A DNA stretch of 64,000 nucleotides, from assembly GCA_951799425.1 (NCBI GenBank), contig OX637405.1, positions 30,525,135 through 30,589,134 of the forward strand, in the 5' to 3' direction. This stretch comes from Ilex aquifolium (Eukaryota > Streptophyta > Magnoliopsida > Aquifoliales > Aquifoliaceae). Shown piece after piece: positions 10,724-24,300 of this stretch (within the stretch, counting starts at the first letter, position 1; the number at the start of each line of letters is the position of its first letter). The notes under the pieces are model-generated. The model had not been told where the DNA came from, did not search any database, and worked only from the letters and a program-made list of their open reading frames with translations. The translations under genes and the position numbers were made by a program.

Positions 10724-11976
10724 GGGCTCGTTTGATTATCGTATTATAAAAGAATGAATTGTATTATATACTATAACATAATTTTGTATAAACGGATAAA
10801 ATATAAGATTAAATATGAGATAAAAATACTAAGCATTGTAATTCAGTGTTTGATAGAACATGAATTAAGAGTGAGATAATGGAGTATTAATTACATATTG
10901 ACCATAAAACTATCAATTTTGTATAGTTATTAATTTTTTTTAATTTGGTGGGTAAAATAGTAAATTTATAGTTTAATACGCTTGAACTGGACTATAATAC
11001 CACATCCTCATGTAGTTTTCTAATCGGATCAATAGTACAATATAGTGTATCATTTGGATAAACATTTGAAAAAAGACTACATATAATACAAAGTGTCTTT
11101 TGCAACTGATGGTGCTCGAAATTTCTTAACCCAAATGTAGAACAACAGTTGTGCAAGACCTAGTGGGGGGTAGTGTGAATGTTTAGGTTAATAAGGGAGT
11201 AAGAGATGACGTTGGACCAAAAATAAGATATAAGTGGTTCACCTTAGCTGAAATACCAATGCTACATCCATTGCAATAGAGACTCTTGCTCATTGGAATT
11301 TATATTGTTGAATAAGAATATTACAGTGGGTTTCTTGGCTTAGAGCCTTTGTATACAGTGTCTTGTGAATACAATTTTCTAGAACTCCCTTATACAGTGC
11401 ATCCGTATTCTATTTATACATGTGGTCATCTAGGATTTTCTGCGATTCTTTTCTTTCCTTGGCTGATTCTGTAGTCCCCTTTTCTTTTTGTCATGTAGTG
11501 ATGCTAGCCACCCTGACGCAAGTTGTGCCCACGATCCTCAAAACGGAACGTGTACCAATATTCTTTTTACTAGGGAGTGTTTGTTCGTTAGGGTCACCAA
11601 AAATTGTCCCCTTGTCTCCTGGACACGTGGTGCGATGGGAGTGGCTTGGGGTCTATCGCGCACTGAGCTCCTAATTCCCGAACTGGTCTACTCCACCGAG
11701 CTTGATACGACCGGGCAGACATATACCAATTTGGACGTCATTGGACTCACTTCCTTAGATTGTGGCCCACTCTTATGGTGGGGTGGGCATGCTGCGAATG
11801 GATCGTTTAGGCTGTCATGTAACCAAGGGGCTCATCGGATGTTTTGAGCTTCGAATGGGTAGCCCAAGGCATAATCCATCATTATCAACAACTAATGAAA
11901 TAAAAGATTATATTAAAGAGTTTTAATCTGTTGTGCTTTTGTAATTCATCATTTAATACTATAACCAAACGACCTC
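10724..11976. mobile_element. Tourist-like (PIF/Harbinger) MITE with nested LTR
   Basis: Left end gggctcgtttgattatcgta; right end (reverse complement) gaggtcgtttggttatagta. Both ends are flanked by TAA (10721-10723 and 11977-11979), the 3-bp TSD typical of PIF/Harbinger elements. Subtracting the LTR nested at 11107-11887 leaves roughly 0.47 kb of MITE. Confidence 0.7.
11107..11887. mobile_element. Solo LTR nested in the MITE
   Basis: Starts tgatggtgctcg and ends cattatca, so it has TG...CA termini. Flanks are gcaac (11102-11106) and acaac (11888-11892), a 4/5 match. Internal features include agtggttcacc followed by ttgaataagaatattaca, a layout shared with the LTRs at 54834 and 61100. No internal retrotransposon genes or second LTR are present. 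A 119-codon open frame inside (11488-11847) resembles no protein. Confidence 0.55.
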
Positions 11977-12391
11977 TAAAATTTTCAATAAGTGCTTTCC
12001 TTCGGAAAATCAATGAAATTTTGACAGAAATATCAAATTGAAACCCAATTGAAAATTGCATTGTTTTGTGTTAGTCTTATCGAAAGTCATAAGTTTAAGG
12101 TGTTCATATTTATAATATAGAGATCAAATCACAATTATTCTCAACTATAGGGGTAAAAAGTATAATTTACCAAAATTAATGTGGCCACTTAGGCTCCAGA
12201 CTCCAGAGTCTCCTTTCGGGCGTTGTGGTCGCGATCCGGCGGAGGGCTATTTCTCTTCGAACACTCTTGTCTCGTGTCTCTCGATATGATACATAAGCTT
12301 TGCCCCTTCTAGCTCTCTCTCTCTCTCTCTCTAAGACAGCCGGTCTCATGAGAGCACTCTGAAGCTCAAAAGTTAGGGTTTTACAATCACA

Positions 12392-15300
12392 ATGGTGGGA
12401 ATCATGGCGGCGAATTCGAGAGAGAAGGTCGCGAGTCTGATCAGCGCCGTCAAGTTCGACAAGGACATACCTTCGAAGCTCGACCACTTGCGCCAGCTAA
12501 AAGACGAGTTGTCTGACGCAGACACTGTATTGCTCTCCGAGTTCCTCTCTCCTCTCCTTGACCTCCACACCGATTCCTTCAGTCCCGTTCGCAAGTTCAT
12601 CATCGAGTACGCACAATAATTACCATTTTATGCAGAAATTGATGAATTACGCACAATAATTATCATTTTATGCAGAAATTGATGAATTACGTATATATTT
12701 AACGAGCGTTGGATAGAACAAGCGCGACATTTAGTTGATGTTCATTATTAACATTTATGGTGTCAATGTGATTTGTTGTTTCAGCGATACGCCATTTGAT
12801 ATTACTGTGTCGAGTTTGGTTTTAGTTTTGTGAATTTCATTCCGTTGTTGGAAGAATGAGAGAAGTGAAATGAAATGCTCCAGAAACATAGCTTCCCCAC
12901 CTCCTAAAAAAAAAGAAAAAAATTTCAGACCATACACCCACACCCCATAGGTATACAGGTATATGATTTTTTAGAACAGCGTAGGCACTATAACTAGTTC
13001 ATGTTCCGATTCATAATTTTTACAGTATTTATGGAATTGCATTTCAATTGCATTTTTTTTATTGTATCAGACCCTCCCTAGATCTGGTTGGAGCCTTGTG
13101 CATTAGGCTACCCTTTATGGAATTGCTTGTGTAGAGTTACATATTTTATTGCATTGTGTTCAGCCTGGCTTCCAGTGCCCCGCTTCCGTTTTTTAACCTT
13201 GAGTTTGGTTTGTGGGAAAGAATTAAAGGCATGACAAGAAATGCTTGAGAAAGAAGGCATCCTTTTACCCTTTTTAATGTTTTCTTTTGTAATTTTTCTC
13301 AGTTTTTTAAGAACCAAACGGAGACTTGATAAAGACTATCTGTGTTTGCTTTCTATAGCTTGGGTTTGCTTGTTCAGCTGAGAATGTGGTTTACTATTTG
13401 ATTTAGTGCGAACCATAATTGTTTTAAATGGCGCGTAGTCTCTGATCTCCCTCTCTTCGTGACAAGATCATAGACTGTAGTATATATCACCTGGAGGTCT
13501 TCAATAGTCTTTTTCTCCTTTCTAGAAAGCAAAGGTAGATCGGAAAGTAATCTTTGACCTTCTCTGTAAAGCAATGACTGTCTAGGACCAAAATGAAAAT
13601 AGCAATGACCGGCTGTCACTTTTGGGGACTGGTAGTAGCCTGCTCACATATGCTGTATGTGATCTCATGGTTTGGATATTTTGTTTGCTGTTACAACGTG
13701 CCCTCGGTTCATTAATTGTATTAAACTGGAGGAATTGTGTAATAGTTTACACAGCTGGGGCCAAGGATTCTTGTAGTCTATATCATATCAGGGAAGTAGC
13801 TTTAATGACCATCCCTTTAGAGTCCTTGGGTTTTGTGGCCTGGTGACTGGAGCCAAGGTGAAGCCGCCTACCTTATGCACTGCATCACAGATCAAGTCTC
13901 ACTCAACTTAGTAGTTTTGGCTAGTACTGGGAATTTTATTACCTTTGCTAGCCTTTGTTATGGAAACCATGCTGTCTGTGCCTGTACTAGCTCTCTTTTT
14001 TTTCTTTGTTCCTTCATTCGTACCAAATGGGCTCTGTTCTCGCTTGGGCTCATTCCTCTATTCTGCTGACCAGGTTTCATGAGCACTGCCTTTGCGAGGG
14101 CCTACTTTGACTATTACCATCACATTTCATGATATTTTGCCAATTTAGTTCATATATGGTAATGTTTTTTGATCTTAAGTCTTAACTATATCTTTCCTTT
14201 TCTTTTGGACATATGGACACTGTATCAGTTTGTGGAATTTTGTGTAATTTTAAGGTGCTATTTGATATGTGATGTTGATCCCAATAATGAGGGGTGCTTG
14301 GAAGGGTGAAATGATACAAACCTAACTTCAACATCAGCCGTACGAAGTGGTTGCATTATGTCTTGAAACCTTATTCTAATGTTTGCCAGGCTGAGAGTCA
14401 CCAGTCCATGAACTGAGTTTTCCATGTTTTAAAGAGAAAGTGCAGCTTACGCAAGTTTTCCATTTTTTAAAGAGAAAGTGCAGCTTATGTGTTTTGTCCA
14501 TTATTTCACTGCAGGATAATTGGCCATATTGGATTGAAGCATGTGGAACTCTTACCTGAAATTGTACCTGTGTTGATTATTGTTTTGCGAGATGGTACAC
14601 CAGCCGTTGCTCGACAAGCCATCACTTGTGGAATTGATTTATTTCGCTGCACTCTTATAAGAGTTGCAATCCAGGTAAGTTTGTGTATCTTGAATATATT
14701 ATGTGGATTTGAGATTTCACAGTATCAGTTTGAAGTCAACCTTATTTAAATACTATAGTCATCTGCACAGACTACCTTTATCTATTCGGAGGCATATCTA
14801 TATTTGTCTTTCATCTGGTGCATATCATTATCATCTTTCTTGTTAATCTTGCATGGGCTCCATGTGTTTTGGCTTTAAACAGATAGGTTTTCCTTGCAAA
14901 AATTAAAAAGAATAAATTTATTGCTCAGCGGTCTCCATTTTTTGGTTGTAGATTTAAAAGTGCTTCACCATGGAAGCCATTTGCTGAACTTTTGATAGCT
15001 ATAGTTCCAGACTCACTCAACCCCTATAGGAACTGAAGGGGGATAGAGGCCATATGGTATTTCTTGCCCAACTAAACTTGCATTAAGTTGATAGCTTGAA
15101 CTGTGCAGAATTTCTAAACCTTCACAAAAAAGAAGTCTTCATTGACGTGGCCTGGCCTTTAACGTTGTTGTTAAATCCCAACTTAGTCGTAGATCCCTAC
15201 AGAGATTGGATTACATGATAATGTCTAACTAAAGAGAAGAAATTTTTAGTTATTCCATAGATATAGGTAGCTCACATTGTTCATGCTATTTTCATCTTTT

Positions 15301-18300
15301 CCGACTCATTTGATGAAATCAGAATTGGTTTATGGGCAAATATTAATTTTTTAGGAAGAAAGTCTCTTCTAAATAGAAAAACAGAAACTATATAGATTAT
15401 AACAGTTCTAGTGGTGTAATAAATAGGGCTCTTTGGTTTTCATTTGTTTATCTAAAATTCTAAATGATTTGAAGTTTATTGCTTCTGCAATGGTGATTTT
15501 ATCTATTGATTGAAAAATTTATTTTATTTTAACAGTGTAGCAGTGTGTATCTGAATTCAGCCATATGTTACTATGCATGACTCTTCATCTCTGAGATACC
15601 AAGCTGCGCTACATCCCTTTCTACATTACATCTCTTCATCTCTGAGATACCTGCTTTGGATATGTTATTTATTATGCATGACTCTTTGCTATAATTTTCA
15701 GGGTTTATACTCAAGTGAGTTGGACGATTTACTTGTAACTTCATGGTCGTGGGTGCTAAAGTTTAGGGATGAAATATACTCGCTAGCCTTTCACGTGAGC
15801 AGTTGATTCTCTCATGAACACTCTATTGAGATTCTGTTTTTGTTCTAACTCTTTGTAACATGTCTAGAAGCTGGGAACTGACGGGAGAAGGTTACTTGCA
15901 CTTAAATTCATTGTAGCAGTTATATTTCTTTATACACCTGATCCTACTGGCCCTTCAGAGCCACCTACTGATCAAACCTTTGAAGGTAATGCTACTTAAT
16001 TTGGCAGTATAGGCCTGAAATGTTGCTATATTTCATTTGTAGATATGTTATATAATAGGTCTGGAGTGGTTGTTCATGCTTAGAGCATGCTCACCTATTT
16101 TGCAGGGATGTTCGAGGAATTCAACATGTCTTGGCTTCGTGGAGGTCATCCTTTACTCAATATTGGAGATCTATCTACTGAAGCGAGTCAAAGTTTGGGT
16201 CTACTGCTTAATCAATTAAGGTTCCCAACCGTAAAATCTCTTAGTAACTCGATGATTATCGTGCTTATCAATAGGTATGGAGTCTCTCTCTCTCTCTCTT
16301 TCTCCCCCCCCCAAAAAAAAAAAAAAAAAAACACTAATTGCAGTTTTTTGTCATATAATTAAGCTATTAATGCTAGTTACTGGGAATATTTTATTGTTGT
16401 CTTTTTTGTTGACTATGCACTTTTTTTCTTCTTGTTTCACTAGTCTTTCAGCAATAGCAAAGAAAAGGCCCGCTTTTTATGGTCGTATTTTGCCAGTTCT
16501 ACTTGGCCTGGATCTTTCGAGCACTGTTAGCAAAGGGTTGCATGTTTCAGGGGTGCATCATGCTTTAAAGAATGCATTCCTCTCCTGCTTGAAATGTACA
16601 CACCCGGGTGCTGCACCGGTATAAAATATATTTTTGTCTTTAAACTTATATGTTTATAGGCGCCTGGTTTCAGGAAAATTTTCCAGTCTCATCAATTATT
16701 TCAGTCTTTTGATTGCTGCTCCTGTTGTTGTAATTATTCATTTACTTCATGTGCTGACTATTATTTATTTATCTGTTAATCAACTGCAACATCAAAAACA
16801 ATAATATTTCCTATGAGCTAGTTGTGTATACTTTTTTTTGGCCCCTTTTTATACCTCATGTTTACATGGGTTGAGTTCCCTTTTTCTTCCACCTTCTAAT
16901 ACTAAATTATTGTTTTAATTCAGTAACTGATATGGAAGGCTTGTTGTGCACATGTACAACCGTACTTTTTCATTCAACTCAACTTAACAAAATCTTGACC
17001 TAGTAGTTTTAAAGCATAAGGTTAATCTGTAGTTATACATGGAATGAGTTTGTTGTTAATCATATTCTAGAATACTTCCCCTTTTGCAAACATACAACTC
17101 AATTCAACAAAGTATTGTACCAACATTGTTAGGGTTGACTACATGAATCCTGTTTCGTTATGGTGCGCTATTATGGGTCATATTGTATGTTAAACTATAA
17201 GCTAAGCCTTCGATCACCGTCAATAGCTATGGCATAACTCTTTCCTACTGGTGCAGTATTAGGTCATCTAAACATAAACTTTAACCACTTAAGTTGATTC
17301 TTCCTTAATTTATCCCCAATATGTGTTCTTTCCACTTTTTCATATTTTCATTTCTAATTCTATCACCTTACATGTATCTTACGAGTCTCATTTCCCCCAC
17401 AATTTTTGAACGTGTTATTTCTTAGTTGCCCAACACTTAGTACCATGACATAAAGGATAGCCAGTCTTATGACTATTTTATAGAGTTTTTCTTTTTTAAC
17501 TTAAGGGGTATGCTCCTGTCAAACAATATACCTGATGCTTTTCTCCATTTAGTCCATCATGCTCTAATTCTATGAGTAACACTGTCACCATTCTCAAACT
17601 CCCCTTTTACAAGCATAATGGACCATCTCATCTTCCCTCACAAACTGAGCCACTTATTTTTTGGATTTTCTTGTCCTTGTGCTTCCTTCAGCTTAAAGTA
17701 GACATTTTCTCTAGTGCAACTGTGCAAGTGTTTGTCTTTCCTGCGCTTGGAAACAAATACAAGGACGTTTTCTGATCCCAATTTTCATTCCTGCACTTTT
17801 AAATGAGCAGGAAGTTGTACTAATGAAGTCTAGCTGCCCAATATAAAGATTTCTTAGCTCAGAGCTCAGCCCTATTTTAGGTTACTATTCTCAGCCCATT
17901 CTGTTGGACAAGCTTCTTACCTGTTTGGCGTGGGCCGAATGAATGCTGTTATTGTATTTTCCATAACACGGTAAGAAAGCAGTAAAATCAGACTATCCCT
18001 AATCCATGACCCGAACCAAGACGTTAGGTAAATTTCAGAAGGTCAACAATCAAAGCAAAACTAATTTCATGACTAAAAGAGGAGTTATACTGTAGAACCT
18101 TTATTCTTTGAAGAAATACTTTATAACCTTTGTAGCCAAACACATGGCGACTCCATTGGCCTGCAGAAGTGGATTAAGCAGCTGGTTATATTTTGTACTA
18201 TTAAATAAATTATTTTGGCTGTGTGGTGTAAAACCAAGTTTCAGTGTTTTTCTAGGTGTGGTGACCACTCTTTAGGGGGTAGGAGAAACGGACGTGAGCA

Positions 18301-21300
18301 TAAGAGGTGGTATGGCCAATGATCAAAATTTCATTTCGGTGAGCTTGAAAATAGAAACGTTTTGATAATGTTTCGAAAACATTTCGGAAATAAGATGGAA
18401 ACAATGAAAAATTCGAAAATTTATTTCCGCAATATTGTTCGAAACATACCGAAACATAGGTCGAAACACCTCAAAACCTACCGAAACACCTCTCAACATC
18501 TCATAACATAGGAATTTTGATATTCAATTAATGATAGAAACCGAAACGTTTCGGATGTTTCGACTGTTTCGAAAGGAAATTTAGTTCATTGGTATGGCTG
18601 AGAAGAACATTTTGCTTTGTTAAATTCTGTGGTACCTGCATTTGTACATCCTTGTTCATCCTTGTGTTGTTCAGTTTTGAACTATAAATTGATTGCTATT
18701 CTCACTCACTCTCCTCCTCTCACAGCCTTCTCTCTCTCTCTCTCTCTATGTGTGTGTGTGTGTGTTTCACATGAAGGAATTGTGAAATATTCATCAATTT
18801 TCAAGTTGTTTTTGAAGTTTCAGAATTTTATCTAGTTTCGGTTGTTTGCTTATGTTAGTTCCTTATACATTCTAGTTTAATAATTGTTGATTGTTAATGT
18901 AGGAACTGTCTATATGCCACCAAACAATCTTATCTAGCTTGTAGTTGGATATAGAAATGACGTGCCTAATGTCATAATGTTGTACCTGATATTTTAAATT
19001 GATGGTCTTCTTGATTTCTGCAGTGGCGGGATCGATTAGTTGGTGCGTTGAAAGAATTAAAAGTTGGACCGTTGGCAGAAGAAGCCTTTCAGCAATTATT
19101 CCAGATAAATGGTAGAGTAGAGTGGAAGGATGATATATCAACTACTCAGGTATGTGCCATCTTGCCATGATACATCGTGAGATCCATTACACATGTATAT
19201 GTAAACCCAAATACGATTTTTTATTACACCCAGAAAGACGAGTATGCTTCTTGATGATCCCTGAACTTTGTACAGGAGGAAAAGCCCTCAGCTAAAGCGT
19301 ATGATGCTGTGCACATTAATGCTGGAAGGAAAAGATCAGGAGTACAGGATAATAGTGATCTGGTTGAAGAGGATGACATGTCTGGAAAACGTGTTAAACC
19401 AACACCTATTGTCTCAGAGGCATCATCAGAAGAGTTAACTAGGGATCAGGATGGAGTTCCTTCCAGTGGATTAGCTACTTCCAGAGGAGATGGACATAAT
19501 GGAACTGTGCAGCAACTTGTTGCTATGTTTGGTGCATTGGTTGCTCAAGGTGAAAAAGCTGTTGGATCTCTGGAGATTCTTATTTCTAGCATTTCGGCTG
19601 ACTTGCTAGCAGAAGTAGTGATGGCTAATATGAGAAATCTTCCTCCAAATCGCCCCACAGCTGAGGGAGACGAAGATCCACAGCTGAACTTGAGTTCTTA
19701 TCCTGGTTTAGTCGGTAGTGATGCCCATTTTAAACATCTGTCATCATTGTTGACAGACATTCTTTCGCAGTCCAGTGCTTTCCCACAGGTGGGTTATGGT
19801 TTACATGCTCAACAGTCAACGTCCAATGAGCTTGAGGTGAGTGTCTGTCTTCTTTAAACCCTCAAATAATGCTTTATTTTTTGACAGTTGTCTTTGTTTA
19901 GTACAAGCCATTACCCAGTGTTGGTCCTATTCATTTAATAAATTGTTAAAACTAGTAATGATAGAATTTGGAATGTGAAAAAGTAAAGGTAGATCAGATA
20001 AACTAAGGGAGATTTGACTTAGGTGGTTTGGACATAGTTCTATCCTGCCTATTACGGCACTGATGAGAAAAAGTGATGTGATAACTATTGACAGTAAGCA
20101 AAGGAGTAGAGGAAGACTAAAATTAACTTTAAGTGAAATAGAAAAGAAAGATGTGATAACATATGGTTTAATAGAAAATATGAAGAGCACAATTGCAAAA
20201 CAGGATTTATGTAGCTGACTCCAAAAATATTGGGATAAAACTTTGTTGAGTTGAGTTTCTTTTTTATTCACTATGCTTCCCACTTTGGTATTGAACTTCA
20301 TTGAGTTTTTTTTTTTTTTTGTATATTAACGGGTAAACTTACTGAAAACTGCAGCAGCCTGAAGGAGAGGAGGAACACCCTATGGTGACTCTGGTTGATG
20401 ATGATGTAGCACACAGTGACCTAAATTATGCAGCTGAACCAGCACTAGTGCCTGCAGTTGTATCTGGTTCTTCATCTGAAGATGTTGCATCTGTCATGGA
20501 GGATGGTTGTTCAATCATTCCCTCTGAAGTGGTTGATGTGGGGAATTTAGAGAGTGAGATACCTGGTCTGGTTACATCTTCTCAGAGTGATGGATTGTCA
20601 GAAACACTTATTGTTTCCACTGATTTAGAAGATGCCAGCCAAGAGCAAGTCTCTAGTTTAGGCAGGTCACCACTGCAACTGCTTCCATCTATGTCAACTG
20701 ATAGGTCTGAGGAGCTTAGCCCAAAAGCTGCTGTCTCCGATATGACCAGCATTAACTCCTCGATGACAGCTTCTGTTGGTTTATCCACTCAGTTGGTACT
20801 ACCTAAGATGTCAGCGCCCGTTATTGACCTTACTGATGAAGAGAAGGACCAGTTACAAAAAATGGCTTTTATGCGCATCATTGAAGCTTATAAGCAAGTA
20901 GAAGTTGCCGGTGGTTCTGATGTTCGCTTTTCTATACTTGCTGATTTAGGGGCTGAGGTACAAACTCTGAACATACGGATATTCATTTTTGGTTTTGTAA
21001 TGCTGGTGATGAAGTGCTTCATATCACAATCTTCTATTCTGTAATGCAGTTTCCCTTGGATTTAGACCCATGGAAACTACTCCAAACACATATATTGTCG
21101 GATTATATAAATCATGAGGTATGTCAATATTCTTTGTTTATATATTTTTGTATAGAGATGGCATGATTCGTTGACTGATCATTTGTCTCTCTACCAGCTT
21201 GTATTTATGTTCTGTCCTTCTCACCAACAGCAAATTTCTTACAAAAATATTGTAATGTTAAACGAAGAACATCAATTTGGCTTATACGTTTCTTGCGCAT

Positions 21301-24300
21301 GCTTGTTTTGCTGCTGGTGTTTGTATGTCTTTTCAATGTGGCAATGTGCTAGCCATGCATTTGAGATTCTGTAGAGTGACGTATTTCCTTGCTAAAATCT
21401 TGTGCATGTTCCACTCTCTGGTGGTGCTAATGTGCTAGATATTGGATTTTGCTTATTTTTTGAAACGATGGTCACTAACACATGTTGGAGGACGTTGGCA
21501 GTGATATTTAAGATTTGTGTTGTATTTATTCTGTAAGTGCTTATGGGTGGAGTTTCTCCATTTCTGGTTTTTCTCTTCTCTTCGTTGCCTCAACATGATT
21601 GTGTATAGTTAATATACATAGTTCCTGTCCTTTTTTTTTGTTTTGTTTCTATTCTGTTATTTTCAATCCCCCCTCTCTCTTTCCCTCAATTGGATGAAGG
21701 CTGTCTTTTATATTGACCTGCTTGGGCTCTGCCCGTACTCCATTTGGAAAAAACTATTGCTTAGTAAGGGAATGATTATTGGTCTTATTATTTTTTTCCC
21801 TACTTGCATTTGAATTCAATAGAATGTGACTAATTATTGGTATCTTCAGGGACATGAGTTGACATTGCGTGTCCTCTACAGATTATTTGGTGAGGCAGAA
21901 GAAGATCGCGACTTCTTTTCTTCAACAACTGCTACTTCTGCATATGAAATGTTTCTTCAGGCTGTGGTGTGTAGACAATATCCTATTTAGAGTTTACCTT
22001 TTGAGAGGAAAATCTTTAGAAGTTTTCTTTTCTTTTGTTATTTTTAAATACAGGCGGAAACACTTCGAGATTCTTTTCCAGCTTCTGACAAATCTTTAAG
22101 TAAATTGCTTGGTGAAGTTCCGTACCTGCCAAAGTCAGTTTTAAAGTTGTTAGAGTGCTTGTGTTCTCCTGGAAGCAGTGACAAAGATGAGAAGGAGTTT
22201 CATAGTGGAGATCGAGTTACTCAAGGTCTCAGTGCTGTATGGAGCCTGATTTTACTGAGGCCTCCCATTCGAGAAGTCTGCCTGAAAATTGCTTTGCAGG
22301 TTTGCTTCTTTGCAATTTGAACTTGTTTTTCTGGTTATTCCTATCTACTTATCTACTTGCACTTTATTCTACAGACATCGTATACGCGGAGGAATATTTG
22401 TGTTTCCATTTTGATCTATCAAAACATATTATCTATCAGTCATTGATTTGCTGAACTTTTGCTTTTGCTTTTCTTTTCTGTTTTTTTTTCTCCTTATCTC
22501 TTCCATGTGTCCCTAAAGGAGCTAGATGATGCATGATTCTGTCCTCTTTTTTTCTTTGTTGTTGTTGTTGTTGGGGGAGGGTTTGGGTGGTTAGCAAGTT
22601 TTAGTTCCAGCATTAAGTGGTAGGTATTCCAACCAAGGCTGGGATTTGAGCTTATGTATGCAGTACAGGTAGGATCCTCAATGAACACTGTTACCTAAAA
22701 ATTTAATGCAGCAAAGGGCAAAATTTTGTCCTCCATTTCTGATTAGAGCACTCGAAAAATCAATCTGTAGTTAGAAATTCATGACAATAGTTCATTGGTA
22801 CTTGAAGGGAACCTATTCCCTTCTTCCATTTTTATATTCTGCTAATTATGTTCATTTCTACTTAAAAAAGAGTGCAGTTCATCACTTGGAGGAAGTGCGT
22901 ATGAAGGCAATACGTCTGGTATGCCATGCAAACCTTTCGTTTAGCTGAATGGAATCAACCTATAGTTGTATTTGAAGTTATAAATTTTGGAGGGCTATCT
23001 TTGTAGGTGGCAAACAAGCTTTATCCTTTACCATCAATCTCCCAACAAATTGAAGATTTTGCTAAGGAAATGCTGTTCTCTGCAGCAAATGCTGATCATA
23101 CTGTGGACACAACTAATGCTGATGGATCTAATGCTGAAATACTGAAGGTATTGTTTTATGCCGTAATGATGCGAAGTTAACTCTTATGTTTTTTTATGGT
23201 CCTTGGAGAATTACTGTTTCTCGCTCTGATTTGAATGGGGTTGATTCAGTTTCTCATTCTTGAGAGCTAAACATAGCATGAGAAAGGTTGTAAGGAAGTC
23301 AAGTGAATTCTTCTAGAACAATGGATTTTGAAAACGGATTTCCAAATATCATTATTTTGTTTTCAGATGTAGCAAACTGATTTTGGTTGTAATACAATTA
23401 GAATGTCCACCACATTTGTTGCTGTGTCAGTTTATTGCCACAAGACATGAATTTCGATCTTAAATATTCAGCTGTGTGCTGACAATTATTTCATTCCACT
23501 TCCCTTTTGTTATACCAATTCTAGGTCATGTTGTAGTTAGGAGACGGGTTAGTAGATCTGAAAGATGCTCGGCAACAATGATATTTTACATCAGGGTGAG
23601 GTATAGGACAAATTTGGGTTGACCTCTGACTGATGTCTAATACTTCCTCCATAATTTCTAGTCCCTTTTGGGAATCTAAGAATTTATAGAGACAAGAACT
23701 TACTGTATACGTGCTTGAGTTGGTAAGTTTAGTTTCCAAAACTACCCTAACATCTAGAGAATTGCAGCGTTAACCTGTGCAAAACTTTCCAAAATTACTA
23801 TCCACGGAAGGGAAACTTAGGGAAGTTATAAACTTTTGATGTTGACTTTTCAAAGTGGACTCAGATTTTGGGATGTGCCAGGAAAGAGGCATGAGAACAT
23901 TTGGAGATTGGGGTGTGGCCATTGAATGTTGCTGAAATGGATTTGTTAAGGGTCTAAAATATGATTCAAAATTTCATCTTAAATGCTGATTTAGTAGTAG
24001 TCTGGATAGGAGGTACTCAACTCAACTTAGCAAAGCCTTAATCCTAACTATTTGGGGTCGGTTACATAAATCATGTTTCTCCATTTCGCTCTATCAAGGG
24101 CCATATGTTAGTCTGGATAGGAGATAAACTTATAATTATTCTTGAACGTTCAATTTGGGAGGACAAAAGAGGTGGTTGCAAAAAGGTATTTTCTAGATTA
24201 CAAATTTGTCTGAATCAAGTCTACTCCTCTCATCAACCTTTATAAGTGGGACCACCATTTGTAATGGCCTTACTCTTTTTGGCACGAAACTTTTTTTGAG

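Larger units (their letters stand above)
9917..12391. other. Intergenic region between divergent rhodanese and symplekin genes
   Basis: Carries CT tracts next to both start codons (about 9917-9940 and 12310-12332), which fit plant pyrimidine-rich core promoters. The middle is mostly a Tourist-like MITE (10724-11976) split by a solo LTR. No other gene is seen. Confidence 0.6.

Noticed and set aside
11420-11847. Overlapping open frames of 84 and 119 codons
   Set aside because: Both lie inside the solo LTR at 11107-11887, in different frames; translation resembles nothing.
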